11,269 nt of DNA from Treponema sp. GTDB taxonomy: Bacteria > Spirochaetota > Spirochaetia > Treponematales > Treponemataceae. Positions within the stretch are counted from its first letter, which is position 1. Each line of letters starts with the position of its first letter. The stretch is taken from assembly GCA_014804085.1 (NCBI GenBank), contig JAAVAM010000042.1, forward strand, positions 48,171-59,439, in the 5' to 3' direction. The position numbers and the translations under genes are program-made. This document shows positions 1 through 6,555 of this stretch, in pieces. Below the pieces are notes generated by a model. It had not been told where the DNA came from and ran no database searches. It saw only the letters and a program-made list of their open reading frames with translations.

Positions 1-1136
1 CGACACGTCTTGTAAAACGTCGTGCCGTTGCAGAGGATGCACACGGGATCGTCCGTGCCCGCGCCGCCTTGCACGAGGCATGCCGCAAGAATGCTCGCCG
101 CATACCCCGCGCACCGCTCGACCAATGCGTCAAGCACCTCGTGCAGCACCGCACTGTCGTCCGCCGTCGCGCAGCATGCGGCAATGGCGTTTTCCCGGTC
201 GCCCGGCGTATGCAAAAAGCCGTCCACGACGACCAGCGGCACATCCGGCAGGCGACCCAGCGACGCGGCACATGACGCGCTCACCAAACCGTCCGCGGCC
301 GCCGCGCGCAGCACTTCCCCGGCAAGCGGCCCCAGATAGCCGCCCGAACAGCATTTCTCCAGCATGTATTCGCCGGGATGCAGACTCTTCGCGTCAAGTG
401 AAACGTCAAAGTCCGAGCGGGCGAACGCGCCGAATTTGCCGCTTTCGCACACGACAATCTGCCGGCTTTCCCCGCCCAACGCCGGCTGGATATACGCGCC
501 GTTCATGCCCGTGCCCAGAATAAAGCCGACATACGACGAATACCGCCTGCCGCCCGAAGCCGCGCCCGCGAGCAGCGCCGCGACCGTATCGTTCAGCAGC
601 GCGATGCGAGCGACGTGCCAACCCCGCGCCGCAAGCGTCTCCCGCAACGCCGCGCCCACGGGAACGCCCTCCACCTCGCGCGCCTTCACTTCCTTGCTGA
701 GCGAGTGCGGAATGCCGTCGCCGTCCTTGGTAATCGTCATCGAATACGAAAAGCAGAAGCCGATTCTGTCCGCCTTGTCCTTCAGGTAGCCGATGTTGTC
801 CGCAACCGCGTCAAAGAACGCCTGCCGGGACAGCTCCCGCTCCACGCCCGGCATCACGCCTTTCCGAAAGTCCGAGATGACCGGGCTGCCGTCCGCGCCG
901 AACGTGACCAGGCACGAGCGGAAATTCGTCCCACCCGCGTCAATGACGATGACCGACTGATTCCGCGGCGGCTGCTCCGGCGGCAGCAGCCAGGTGCGTG
1001 TCATGTCCTGCCACGCCGACGTATCGCCGCCGAGCTTCGCGTTCATGTCCGCAAGCAGCGGGCGCACCAGATTATAATCCGCCGTATCCACGGAAAAATG
1101 ATGGTTCGTAAAAAAAGAAGAGACCGAATCGCGCAT
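1..1136 (-). CDS. Hexokinase, eukaryotic-type (3' end outside window)
   Basis: ATP-dependent phosphorylation of glucose or other hexoses to hexose 6-phosphate, the entry step of glycolysis, in the cytoplasm. The reverse strand reads open from ATG 1136 to the window edge (378 codons). Visible motifs: the phosphate-binding DAGGTNFR at about residues 66-73, the sugar-binding segment GFCFSYS...SLSKEVK at 126-151, the catalytic-base motif LNDTVAALL with Asp183, the second phosphate loop ILGTGMNGAYI at 206-216, and ESGKFGAF/EKCCSGGYLG at 231-269. These are the landmarks of the hexokinase family (Hexokinase_1/_2), not of ROK or Glk kinases. Family members are about 440 aa, so about 60 residues are missing at the left. 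No Shine-Dalgarno precedes ATG 1136; a -10 box lies 6 nt upstream, suggesting a leaderless mRNA. Such hexokinases are typical of treponemes. Confidence 0.9.
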   Translation of the reverse strand, partial: MRDSVSSFFTNHHFSVDTADYNLVRPLLADMNAKLGGDTSAWQDMTRTWLLPPEQPPRNQSVIVIDAGGTNFRSCLVTFGADGSPVISDFRKGVMPGVERELSRQAFFDAVADNIGYLKDKADRIGFCFSYSMTITKDGDGIPHSLSKEVKAREVEGVPVGAALRETLAARGWHVARIALLNDTVAALLAGAASGGRRYSSYVGFILGTGMNGAYIQPALGGESRQIVVCESGKFGAFARSDFDVSLDAKSLHPGEYMLEKCCSGGYLGPLAGEVLRAAAADGLVSASCAASLGRLPDVPLVVVDGFLHTPGDRENAIAACCATADDSAVLHEVLDALVERCAGYAASILAACLVQGGAGTDDPVCILCNGTTFYKTC

Positions 1137-1142
1137 ACAAAA

Positions 1143-1174
1143 AGTATAGCACATCTTTTCCGTTTCCGCTACAA
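1143..1174 (-). promoter_or_regulatory. Hexokinase promoter, extended -10
   Basis: On the reverse strand TGC-TATACT (TATACT at 1148-1143, TG at 1151-1150) is an extended -10. The spacer to ATG 1136 is 6 nt, so the expected transcription start falls on the start codon. The best -35 candidate, TTGTAG at 1174-1169, is 20 bp away and weak; the extended -10 may compensate. Confidence 0.5.
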
Positions 1175-1175
1175 T
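1170..1175 (+). promoter_or_regulatory. Helicase -10 box
   Basis: TACAAT lies 6 nt before ATG 1182 and there is no ribosome site between them, so the transcript would begin at or next to the start codon. No good -35 is visible (1147-1152 reads TAGCAC). The box lies within the 45-bp gap shared with the divergent hexokinase promoter, so the two polymerase sites overlap. Confidence 0.35.
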
Positions 1176-1181
1176 GCCGGT

Positions 1182-3224
1182 ATGGCAGCAGACCTCTCCC
1201 ACCTGAAAGACGAACTGAATCCCGAGCAGTACCAGGCCGTCATGACCACCGAAGGCCCGATTCTCATCATTGCGGGCGCGGGCAGCGGCAAGACGCGCGT
1301 GATAACCTACCGAATCGCGCACATGCTCGACGCGGGCATTCCGCAGAGCCAGATCCTCGCGCTCACGTTCACCAACAAGGCCGCCCGGGAAATGGAGACG
1401 CGCGTCAAGGAGCTGACCGGGCGCAAATTGCAGAACCTGACGATCGCCACATTCCACGCGTTCGGCGTAAAAATCCTGCGGCAGGACATCGAACGCCTCG
1501 GCTGGCGCACCAATTTTTCTATTTACGACGAGACCGACCGCAACGCGCTCATCAAGGAGACCGGGCGCGAGCTGCAGTTCACCGCCGACGCGCTCGACGT
1601 GTACAAAATCGGCATCCTGTTCAGCGACATCAAGACAGGACGCAAAAACTGGACGGCCGCAAGCGACATGTACCGGCAGCTGTACGAAGGCTACCAGCAG
1701 GGGCTGCGCCTGTACAACGCCGTCGATTTTGACGATCTCATCACGCTCCCCATCCGGCTGTTCCGCGAGCACCCCGACGTGCTCGCCCGCTACAAAGACC
1801 GCTACCGCTACCTCATGGTGGACGAATTCCAGGACACGAGCCACCAGCAGTACGAGCTGATGCGAGCGCTTGCCGGGCAGAACGTCGCCGTGGTGGGGGA
1901 CGATGACCAGAGCATCTACAGCTGGCGCGGCGCGGACTACCAGAACATCATCAACTTCGAGCACGATTTCCCCGGCATGAAAGAAATCCGCCTCGAGCAG
2001 AACTACCGCTCCACCGAAACCATCCTCGCGGCGGCGAACGGCGTTATCAGCCACAACACCAACCGCAAGGACAAGACCCTGTGGAGCGGCAACGGCGGCG
2101 GCAAGCCGATCGAAATCTACATGCCCGAAAACGAGACCGCCGAGGCGCAGTTCATCACCGAAAGCATCCGTTCCATCTGCCTGCAAGAAAAACGGAAATA
2201 CGACGACTTCTGCATCCTCATGCGCACCAACACGCAAAGCCGCCCGCTCGAAGAGCAGTTCTTGCAGGAGAACATCCCCTACGTCATGAGCGGCGGCACG
2301 AGTTTTTTCCAGCGCAAGGAGATAAAGGACATCATCAGCTACCTGCGCGTCATCGCCAACCATGACGACGACGTGAACCTCCTGCGCATCATCAACACGC
2401 CGCGGCGCGGCATCGGGCGCACCACCATAGAACGGCTGAACGAAACCGCCCGGACGCTCGACGTGCCGCTGTGGGAGGCGATCACCGCCGTCATCAGCGC
2501 GGACGAATCGGAGAGCGGCATCAGCGAATCCACGCGCGACGACCTGCGCTCGTTCGTCACCTTTATAGAAAACAACCGCACCATGCTGAGCGGCAAGGGA
2601 CTCGCCAAAAAAGTGCGCGCGCTCGTGGAAGAAATCCGCTATTTCGACTGGCTCATCGCCGAGAACCCCAAAAGCGAAAAAGCCGCCCGCTTCAAGTACC
2701 TGAACGTGGAAAGCCTCATCAACTCCATGGACACCTGGGAGAACAACCCCGACACCAAGGACGCGAACCTCTACGCCTACCTGAACCGCATCACGCTGCT
2801 GAGCCGCGACGATCTTGACGACGGCGAGGAGAAAGGCAAGGTCAACCTGATGACGATCCATGCCGCCAAAGGGCTGGAATTCCCCGTCGTGTTCATCGCG
2901 GGCGCGGAAGAAGGCATTGTCCCCCATGCGCGCGCCGTGGAGGAAGGCGGGAACGCCGCCGTGGAGGAAGAGCGCCGCCTGTTCTACGTGGCGATCACCC
3001 GCGCGCGCGACAAGCTGTTCATCTCCGCCTGCCGCCACCGCCGCCGTCTGCGCGATGTCATTGCCTGCGAGGGCAGCCGCTTCCTTGACGAAATCCCCGC
3101 CAGCCTCGTGGCATACCACGAGCCGCCCCAGGCGGTGGATGCAAAAGCCGCACAAGACATCCTCGCCGCCATGCGCAAAAGCTTCACCAAGCCCATCGTC
3201 CCCGGCTTCGGGCGCAAGGGGTAA
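1182..3224 (+). CDS. UvrD/Rep-family ATP-dependent DNA helicase
   Basis: Superfamily 1A 3'-5' DNA helicase acting in replication restart or repair. All motifs are present in the 680-aa product: Q-motif LNPEQYQAV (12-20), Walker A AGAGSGKT (31-38), Ia LTFTNKAAREM, Walker B DEFQDT (214-219), III VVGDDDQSIYSWRG, IV LEQNYRST, V TIHAAKGLEFPVVF (near 557) and VI RLFYVAITRARDKL (near 600). The VVGDDDQSIYSWRG and LEQNYRS wording and a length close to Rep (about 673 aa), with no long C-terminal Tudor-like tail, favour a Rep-like role over PcrA/UvrD, but the subgroup is not certain. The frame is open far upstream (to 615), but that part is antisense to hexokinase; homology starts right after ATG 1182, which has no Shine-Dalgarno and follows a -10 box by 6 nt. 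The gene is apparently monocistronic. Confidence 0.93.
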   Translation: MAADLSHLKDELNPEQYQAVMTTEGPILIIAGAGSGKTRVITYRIAHMLDAGIPQSQILALTFTNKAAREMETRVKELTGRKLQNLTIATFHAFGVKILRQDIERLGWRTNFSIYDETDRNALIKETGRELQFTADALDVYKIGILFSDIKTGRKNWTAASDMYRQLYEGYQQGLRLYNAVDFDDLITLPIRLFREHPDVLARYKDRYRYLMVDEFQDTSHQQYELMRALAGQNVAVVGDDDQSIYSWRGADYQNIINFEHDFPGMKEIRLEQNYRSTETILAAANGVISHNTNRKDKTLWSGNGGGKPIEIYMPENETAEAQFITESIRSICLQEKRKYDDFCILMRTNTQSRPLEEQFLQENIPYVMSGGTSFFQRKEIKDIISYLRVIANHDDDVNLLRIINTPRRGIGRTTIERLNETARTLDVPLWEAITAVISADESESGISESTRDDLRSFVTFIENNRTMLSGKGLAKKVRALVEEIRYFDWLIAENPKSEKAARFKYLNVESLINSMDTWENNPDTKDANLYAYLNRITLLSRDDLDDGEEKGKVNLMTIHAAKGLEFPVVFIAGAEEGIVPHARAVEEGGNAAVEEERRLFYVAITRARDKLFISACRHRRRLRDVIACEGSRFLDEIPASLVAYHEPPQAVDAKAAQDILAAMRKSFTKPIVPGFGRKG

Positions 3225-3277
3225 ATGCCTCCGACCGACCTCTTGCGGAATTAAGCGAACCGCCACACATCGAAAAA

Positions 3278-3314
3278 CAATAATATTTTATCGTTTTTCG
3301 ATAAAATATTATTG
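3278..3314. repeat. Perfect 16-bp inverted repeat, probable operator
   Basis: Arms at 3278-3293 and 3299-3314 are perfect reverse complements around a T5 centre. The right arm ends inside the -35 box TTGACA (3312-3317). A further partial half-site, CGATATTATT, lies at 3320-3329 in the promoter spacer. A competing stem (CGAAAAAC 3271-3278 with GTTTTTCG 3293-3300) overlaps it. Position on the promoter suggests an operator, plausibly for the XRE regulator of the same operon; binding is inferred. Confidence 0.6.
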
Positions 3315-3340
3315 ACAAACGATATTATTTCCGCTACCGT
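3312..3340 (+). promoter_or_regulatory. Promoter of the DUF2975-XRE-barrel operon
   Basis: A consensus TTGACA at 3312-3317 is followed after 17 bp by TACCGT at 3335-3340, which keeps the key T, A and final T of a -10 box. The transcript would start near 3347, giving a leader of about 20 nt that contains the ribosome site GGAGGG (3358-3363) for ATG 3368. Confidence 0.5.
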
Positions 3341-3367
3341 AAGGCATCACCGCAAACGGAGGGCGGC

Positions 3368-3943
3368 ATGGGAATCAGGAAATGGAACAGGGGCATCCGC
3401 GCGGTCTCGCGCATTGCCGAAATCATCTATTTTGCGCTGGCGGCGGCAGTGGTCGTGCTTGCCGTCGCTTCGGTCGTGCGCCCGGACACGCTGGGCGGCA
3501 TGATTATTCTGAGCAACGGCGGGGACGTTTCCGTAGGAACGAACGGCTTTGAAATTGCGATTGCCGACCGTGACGGGAACGCCATTCCGGCGGCGGTGAC
3601 GCTGATCGCGGTCGTCGGCATAGTGACGATGCTCTGCATGGCGATGATTTTCAGGAATATTCGCCTGATTTTCGCCGCCGCCGAGCAAGGGGCATGCAGG
3701 ACGGACGGCGCGCTGATCTTCACCCCGGCCATCGTGCGCATGGTGCGCGAAATCGGGACATTCTGCATGGCAATCCCGGTCGCGGGCTTTGCCGCGCTCG
3801 CCGCCGGAAGGCTGATCATCGGCCCCGGACTGGGGGCGAGCGTCCAGCTCCACGGGCTTGCGATCGGCTTTGCGGTGCTGTGCCTGTCGCGGTTTTTCGC
3901 CTACGGCGCGGAACTGGAACACGAAGTGGAAGGGCTGGTATGA
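3368..3943 (+). CDS. DUF2975 family membrane protein
   Basis: A 191-aa inner-membrane protein with four predicted helices at about residues 17-37, 76-95, 126-146 and 160-178. A polar extracytoplasmic loop (about 38-75) lies between the first two helices, and the acidic C-terminal tail GAELEHEVEGLV is typical of DUF2975 (YoaS-like) proteins. The function of the family is unknown. The start has a ribosome site GGAGGG 4 nt upstream. It overlaps the next gene by ATGA, and that gene encodes a small XRE regulator. The DUF2975-XRE pairing (YoaS/YozG in Bacillus) is widespread and supports the call. The membrane protein may modulate or be regulated by its partner, but this is not shown by the sequence. 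Confidence 0.75.
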   Translation: MGIRKWNRGIRAVSRIAEIIYFALAAAVVVLAVASVVRPDTLGGMIILSNGGDVSVGTNGFEIAIADRDGNAIPAAVTLIAVVGIVTMLCMAMIFRNIRLIFAAAEQGACRTDGALIFTPAIVRMVREIGTFCMAIPVAGFAALAAGRLIIGPGLGASVQLHGLAIGFAVLCLSRFFAYGAELEHEVEGLV

Positions 3944-4176
3944 GCGCGGACGAACCGACAGAAACGGGCGGCGGAAAAATCATCCTCCGCCTTGACCGCA
4001 TGATGGTGGAGCGGCAGATGTCCCTGAACGAGCTTGCGGAGCGGGTCGGGATCACCAACGTGAACCTGTCAAAAATCAAGAACAACCGGGTGAACGCCAT
4101 CCGATTCTCCACGCTGGAAGCAATCTGCGCGGCACTGGACTGCACACCCGGCGACATCCTTGTGTACCAAAAATGA
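3940..4176 (+). CDS. Small XRE/Cro-type transcriptional regulator (YozG-like)
   Basis: A 78-aa DNA-binding protein. After a polar N-terminus it consists almost only of a Cro/C1-type helix-turn-helix: LDRMMVERQMSLNELAERVGITNVNLSKIKNNRVNAIRFSTLEAICAALDC with the HTH at about 28-47 and the family ending CTPGDILVY. The ATG overlaps the DUF2975 stop (ATGA at 3940-3943), which indicates translational coupling. This two-gene arrangement is the standard context for the family. The palindrome over the operon promoter at 3278-3314 is a likely target, implying autoregulation; this is inference. The DNA-binding fold is clear; effector and regulon are unknown. Confidence 0.85.
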   Translation: MSADEPTETGGGKIILRLDRMMVERQMSLNELAERVGITNVNLSKIKNNRVNAIRFSTLEAICAALDCTPGDILVYQK

Positions 4177-4208
4177 CCTGCGCCGGAGAGCGCGGGAAGG
4201 AGTTATAT

Positions 4209-4883
4209 ATGAAAAAATTGCTTACGGCAATTGTTGTGGCAGCGGCCGCCGCCGCGTCATCGTTCGCGACGGTGGAGCTGAGCGCGGGACTTCAGATGAC
4301 ACCGTACAACGGCATCAAAGTTGCGGGGGCGGACAGCTTCTATGAGTCCGTTCCGCTCGGATTCGAGACGCAGGCGACGTTCTATTTCCGCGACCTGCGC
4401 CCGTTCAGCGTCGGTCTGAACGTCGGGCTTGGGTACGACCATTTCTCATGGATCGACGACACATCGCTGCGGAAAATAGACGGCGGCTTCAACGCCGCGC
4501 TCACGGTAGGACCGGCGTTCCGATTCGCCATTCCCGGGACGCGCAGCTCAATTTTCGTGTCTCCCGGCTTCAAATTCGGGTGCACGGGCATCTCAACCCC
4601 GGCGAACGCCAGCAGAGGCGACGACATGCACGACACCCTGATCGCCATGGAATTCGGCTTCCACCTGGACGCCTGCTACACGTTCTGGTGCGTGCAGAAC
4701 GTGCAGTTCGGGCTGGGGCTGAATTTCGGCGCGGGCTACTCGCTGGGCTTCGGGCGGGCAGGACGAACCACGGTCGCATGGGGCAAAGAAAAAAACGACG
4801 ACCTCGACCTCACCTGGGCGGATTTGGACTACGCGCAGCACCTCAAACTCTTTACGGGCGTAACGTTCAGAATCGGGAAATGA
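4209..4883 (+). CDS. Outer-membrane beta-barrel protein, small
   Basis: A 224-aa secreted protein. The N-terminus MKKLLTAIVVAAAAAASSFA is a Sec signal peptide with probable cleavage after SSFA. The mature part alternates polar and aromatic residues in short amphipathic strands (LSAGLQMTPY, ETQATFYFRD, FSVGLNVGLGYDHF, FGLGLNFGAGYSLGFG) and ends in a final strand, LKLFTGVTFRIGK, as outer-membrane barrels do. Likely an 8-10-strand barrel; specific function is not recognised. ATG 4209 is chosen because AAGGAG (4197-4202) lies 6 nt upstream and because the signal peptide begins there; an in-frame ATG at 4173 overlaps the upstream stop but has no ribosome site. It is probably the last gene of the DUF2975-XRE operon, with 32 nt to the regulator stop. 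Confidence 0.75.
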   Translation: MKKLLTAIVVAAAAAASSFATVELSAGLQMTPYNGIKVAGADSFYESVPLGFETQATFYFRDLRPFSVGLNVGLGYDHFSWIDDTSLRKIDGGFNAALTVGPAFRFAIPGTRSSIFVSPGFKFGCTGISTPANASRGDDMHDTLIAMEFGFHLDACYTFWCVQNVQFGLGLNFGAGYSLGFGRAGRTTVAWGKEKNDDLDLTWADLDYAQHLKLFTGVTFRIGK

Positions 4884-4887
4884 CGAA

Positions 4888-4922
4888 ACAGAACAGGCAG
4901 CGGTTTCCGCTGCCTGTTCTGT
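4888..4922 (+). terminator. Perfect 16-bp stem-loop after the barrel gene
   Basis: Arms 4888-4903 and 4907-4922 pair perfectly around a TTT loop, 5 nt past the stop codon of the barrel gene. No T-run follows on either strand, so it is either a U-tract-less terminator or a 3'-end stabiliser of the mRNA. Confidence 0.55.
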
Positions 4923-4948
4923 GCGCAACGCGCCCGGATAAAAACACC

Positions 4949-4977
4949 TTGCAATACTTGCAAATCAACAGTAAAAT
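4949..4977 (+). promoter_or_regulatory. Promoter of the 2TM protein gene
   Basis: TTGCAA (4949-4954), a 17-bp spacer and TAAAAT (4972-4977). The start codon at 4985 begins 7 nt after the -10 and there is no ribosome site, so the mRNA is predicted to be leaderless. Confidence 0.6.
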
Positions 4978-4984
4978 AATAAAA

Positions 4985-5698
4985 ATGATTATGCTTGAAG
5001 AGAATGCCCTTTTGGATTTGTTGCACAAGCGCGCTCATCACATAAAGACGCGGGCACATTCATGGGAAACATTGCTATGCTTTATAGGCTACGTGGCATC
5101 GGTTTTGCTTGCAGACATCAAGACACTTCCTTCAAAAACGCAGCTTATCATCGTCATTATAGGTTTTTTATATCTTGCTGTTTTTATCGCAAGCCTCTAC
5201 GGCTCCCATTATTCAGTGGATGCGTTTTATCAGGACATCGTGAGGGCTGGCGAAGACCACAATTTCTCTTTAATCCTGTTAAAAGACCGTTCCGGCAATT
5301 TTCCAAACAGATACCTCATGAAAAAAGACAAGCGCTGGAACTGTTATTTGTTTCCATATCTGCGCACGCTCAACGAAAAAGACCGTGACTACGAATCCGT
5401 CCTCCATTTTCTAGAGGATACGTTGCGCATATCAAACCATTCATACGAATTCACGGAAACAAAAGAAGCGGATTTTACCAAAGCCTCCGTCTCCTCCAAC
5501 ATGACAAAAACATACCACCACACGTTCTATCAGTTTTTATGCGACATTGCCAGCAATCCGCAGCTCAACAAGAAAAACGCCATCCACATTGACGGTCAAA
5601 CATATAAATGGCTTTCGATTGATGACATGAAAAACGACCGACGCATGATGGAATACAACCGGGACAACATTACCTACGTTGAAAAGCAGTTTGTATAG
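4985..5698 (+). CDS. Two-helix membrane protein of unknown function
   Basis: A 237-aa protein that I do not recognise. A polar N-terminus (1-27, with a basic HKRAHHIKTRAH stretch) is followed by a hairpin of two membrane helices at about 28-44 and 53-72. The remaining 165 residues are polar and probably cytoplasmic, rich in Asp, Lys, Tyr and Asn. The layout (short cytoplasmic helix, 2TM, soluble tail) recalls SLATT-type proteins of conflict systems, but no diagnostic motif was seen and the comparison is weak. ATG 4985 follows the -10 box by 7 nt; ATG 4991 is the alternative. Base composition is clearly more AT-rich than the helicase and barrel genes, so transfer is possible. The frame is open further upstream (to 4448), but that part overlaps the barrel gene and stem-loop and is not coding. 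Confidence 0.65.
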   Translation: MIMLEENALLDLLHKRAHHIKTRAHSWETLLCFIGYVASVLLADIKTLPSKTQLIIVIIGFLYLAVFIASLYGSHYSVDAFYQDIVRAGEDHNFSLILLKDRSGNFPNRYLMKKDKRWNCYLFPYLRTLNEKDRDYESVLHFLEDTLRISNHSYEFTETKEADFTKASVSSNMTKTYHHTFYQFLCDIASNPQLNKKNAIHIDGQTYKWLSIDDMKNDRRMMEYNRDNITYVEKQFV

Positions 5699-5723
5699 CC
5701 ATATCCCGCACCGCAGAACAAAA

Positions 5724-5751
5724 TCCTGCCGCAGAAACTCCTGCGGCAGGA
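5724..5751 (-). terminator. Intrinsic terminator of the DUF4469-like gene, possibly bidirectional
   Basis: Arms TCCTGCCGCAG (5724-5734) and CTGCGGCAGGA (5741-5751) with a 6-nt loop. Read on the minus strand, the stem is followed by TTTTGTTCT, and it lies 6 nt past the stop of the minus-strand gene. On the plus strand the 3' flank is only weakly T-rich; it may also end the 2TM transcript. Confidence 0.65.
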
Positions 5752-5757
5752 CAGTCT

Positions 5758-6555
5758 TTACGCCGTCAGGGCGGATTCCTCGGCGGGGATGACGGTCAGC
5801 GGCAGGGCGCTCACTGTCTCGCGCACCGACTTGACTTCCCGTTTTCCGTGGCTGCTCGATGTCCTGATGACAACGAACCATGACGATCCCGCCTTCAGCT
5901 GCGGCGGCAGGATGAGCGATATGGTCTTGGGCATGTTCTGGAAGACATGCGTTGCCCTCACCCAGGCAGACTCATCGCTGCCCATCGTCCCGTCAGACAT
6001 GACCGGCGCAAAGAACACGCCCGTGCGGATGCCGTCGCCGGCGCCCCTCAGGCGTTCGCCCGAAATCTGCATCGGCATCCCCTCGGTCGCCTCGCACCCG
6101 ACCCGCTCGGTAAAAAGGTCAGTAAACTGCCTGATTGCCGGGGCGGTGTTCTCGGTCGCAACGCTGTCCACGAGGACACCGGCGACGGACGACTTTGCCT
6201 CCTTTGACGGCGCAAAGCCGAGTCCGAGATCGGGAACGTCGTCCACGGTCGGCTCCTGCGCGTCAATGCCGCCACGGGAATTCAAGTACAAGATGCCGAG
6301 GTCGAGCACGTTCACCGCCTCCCCCTCCCTAAGCTTCTGGAGGATTGCGATCTTGAATTCGGTCGCCATCATGCGGATAATCGTCTCGGAGACGAGCGGG
6401 TTGTTCTTCTTGACAACCGCGATCACGTTCTCAAGCGTCGCCATGTTCCTCTTGACAGTGGCATACATCTTGTCGCCGTCAACCATACAATTTTTATGAA
6501 ACGTCGCGCTCACGCGCTTTTCGGAGTCTGAATGCTCAGTAATAAGTTCTGACAT
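5758..6555 (-). CDS. HU/IHF-like DNA-binding protein, DUF4469-type
   Basis: A 265-aa protein. Residues about 30-95 (MYATVKRNMATLENVIAVVKKNNPLVSETIIRMMATEFKIAILQKLREGEAVNVLDLGILYLNSRGGI) follow the HU/IHF-like pattern seen in the DNA-binding domain of DUF4469 proteins: a helical pair, then LxxGxxVxxxxlGxfyl strands. A low-complexity Asp/Pro/Ala linker (about 100-130) leads to a beta-rich C-terminal half (about 150-255), which would be the DUF4469/Ig-like part. Such proteins are mostly described from Bacteroidetes and gut bacteria; function unknown. The start is fixed by AGGAGG 7 nt upstream of ATG 6555. It lies downstream of the XRE repressor on the same strand, separated by 165 bp. Family call from memory of the pattern, not from a search. 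Confidence 0.55.
   Translation of the reverse strand: MSELITEHSDSEKRVSATFHKNCMVDGDKMYATVKRNMATLENVIAVVKKNNPLVSETIIRMMATEFKIAILQKLREGEAVNVLDLGILYLNSRGGIDAQEPTVDDVPDLGLGFAPSKEAKSSVAGVLVDSVATENTAPAIRQFTDLFTERVGCEATEGMPMQISGERLRGAGDGIRTGVFFAPVMSDGTMGSDESAWVRATHVFQNMPKTISLILPPQLKAGSSWFVVIRTSSSHGKREVKSVRETVSALPLTVIPAEESALTA

Noticed and set aside
615..1181. N-terminal extension of the helicase frame
   Set aside because: This part is antisense to the hexokinase, Arg/His-rich and without homology; helicase sequence begins at ATG 1182.
3278..3314. Palindrome as helicase terminator
   Set aside because: The stem is AT-rich, ends in the TTGACA box and is not followed by a T-run; an operator fits better.
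3347..3922. Long minus-strand ORF opposite DUF2975
   Set aside because: Mirror of a real gene in a GC-rich region; low-complexity Arg/His/Asp product without a domain or ribosome site.
4173..4208. ATG 4173 as start of the barrel protein
   Set aside because: It would add 12 polar residues before the signal peptide; the ribosome site fits ATG 4209.
4448..4984. Upstream extension of the 2TM protein frame
   Set aside because: It overlaps the barrel gene in another frame and runs through the stem-loop; the promoter at 4949-4977 points to ATG 4985.
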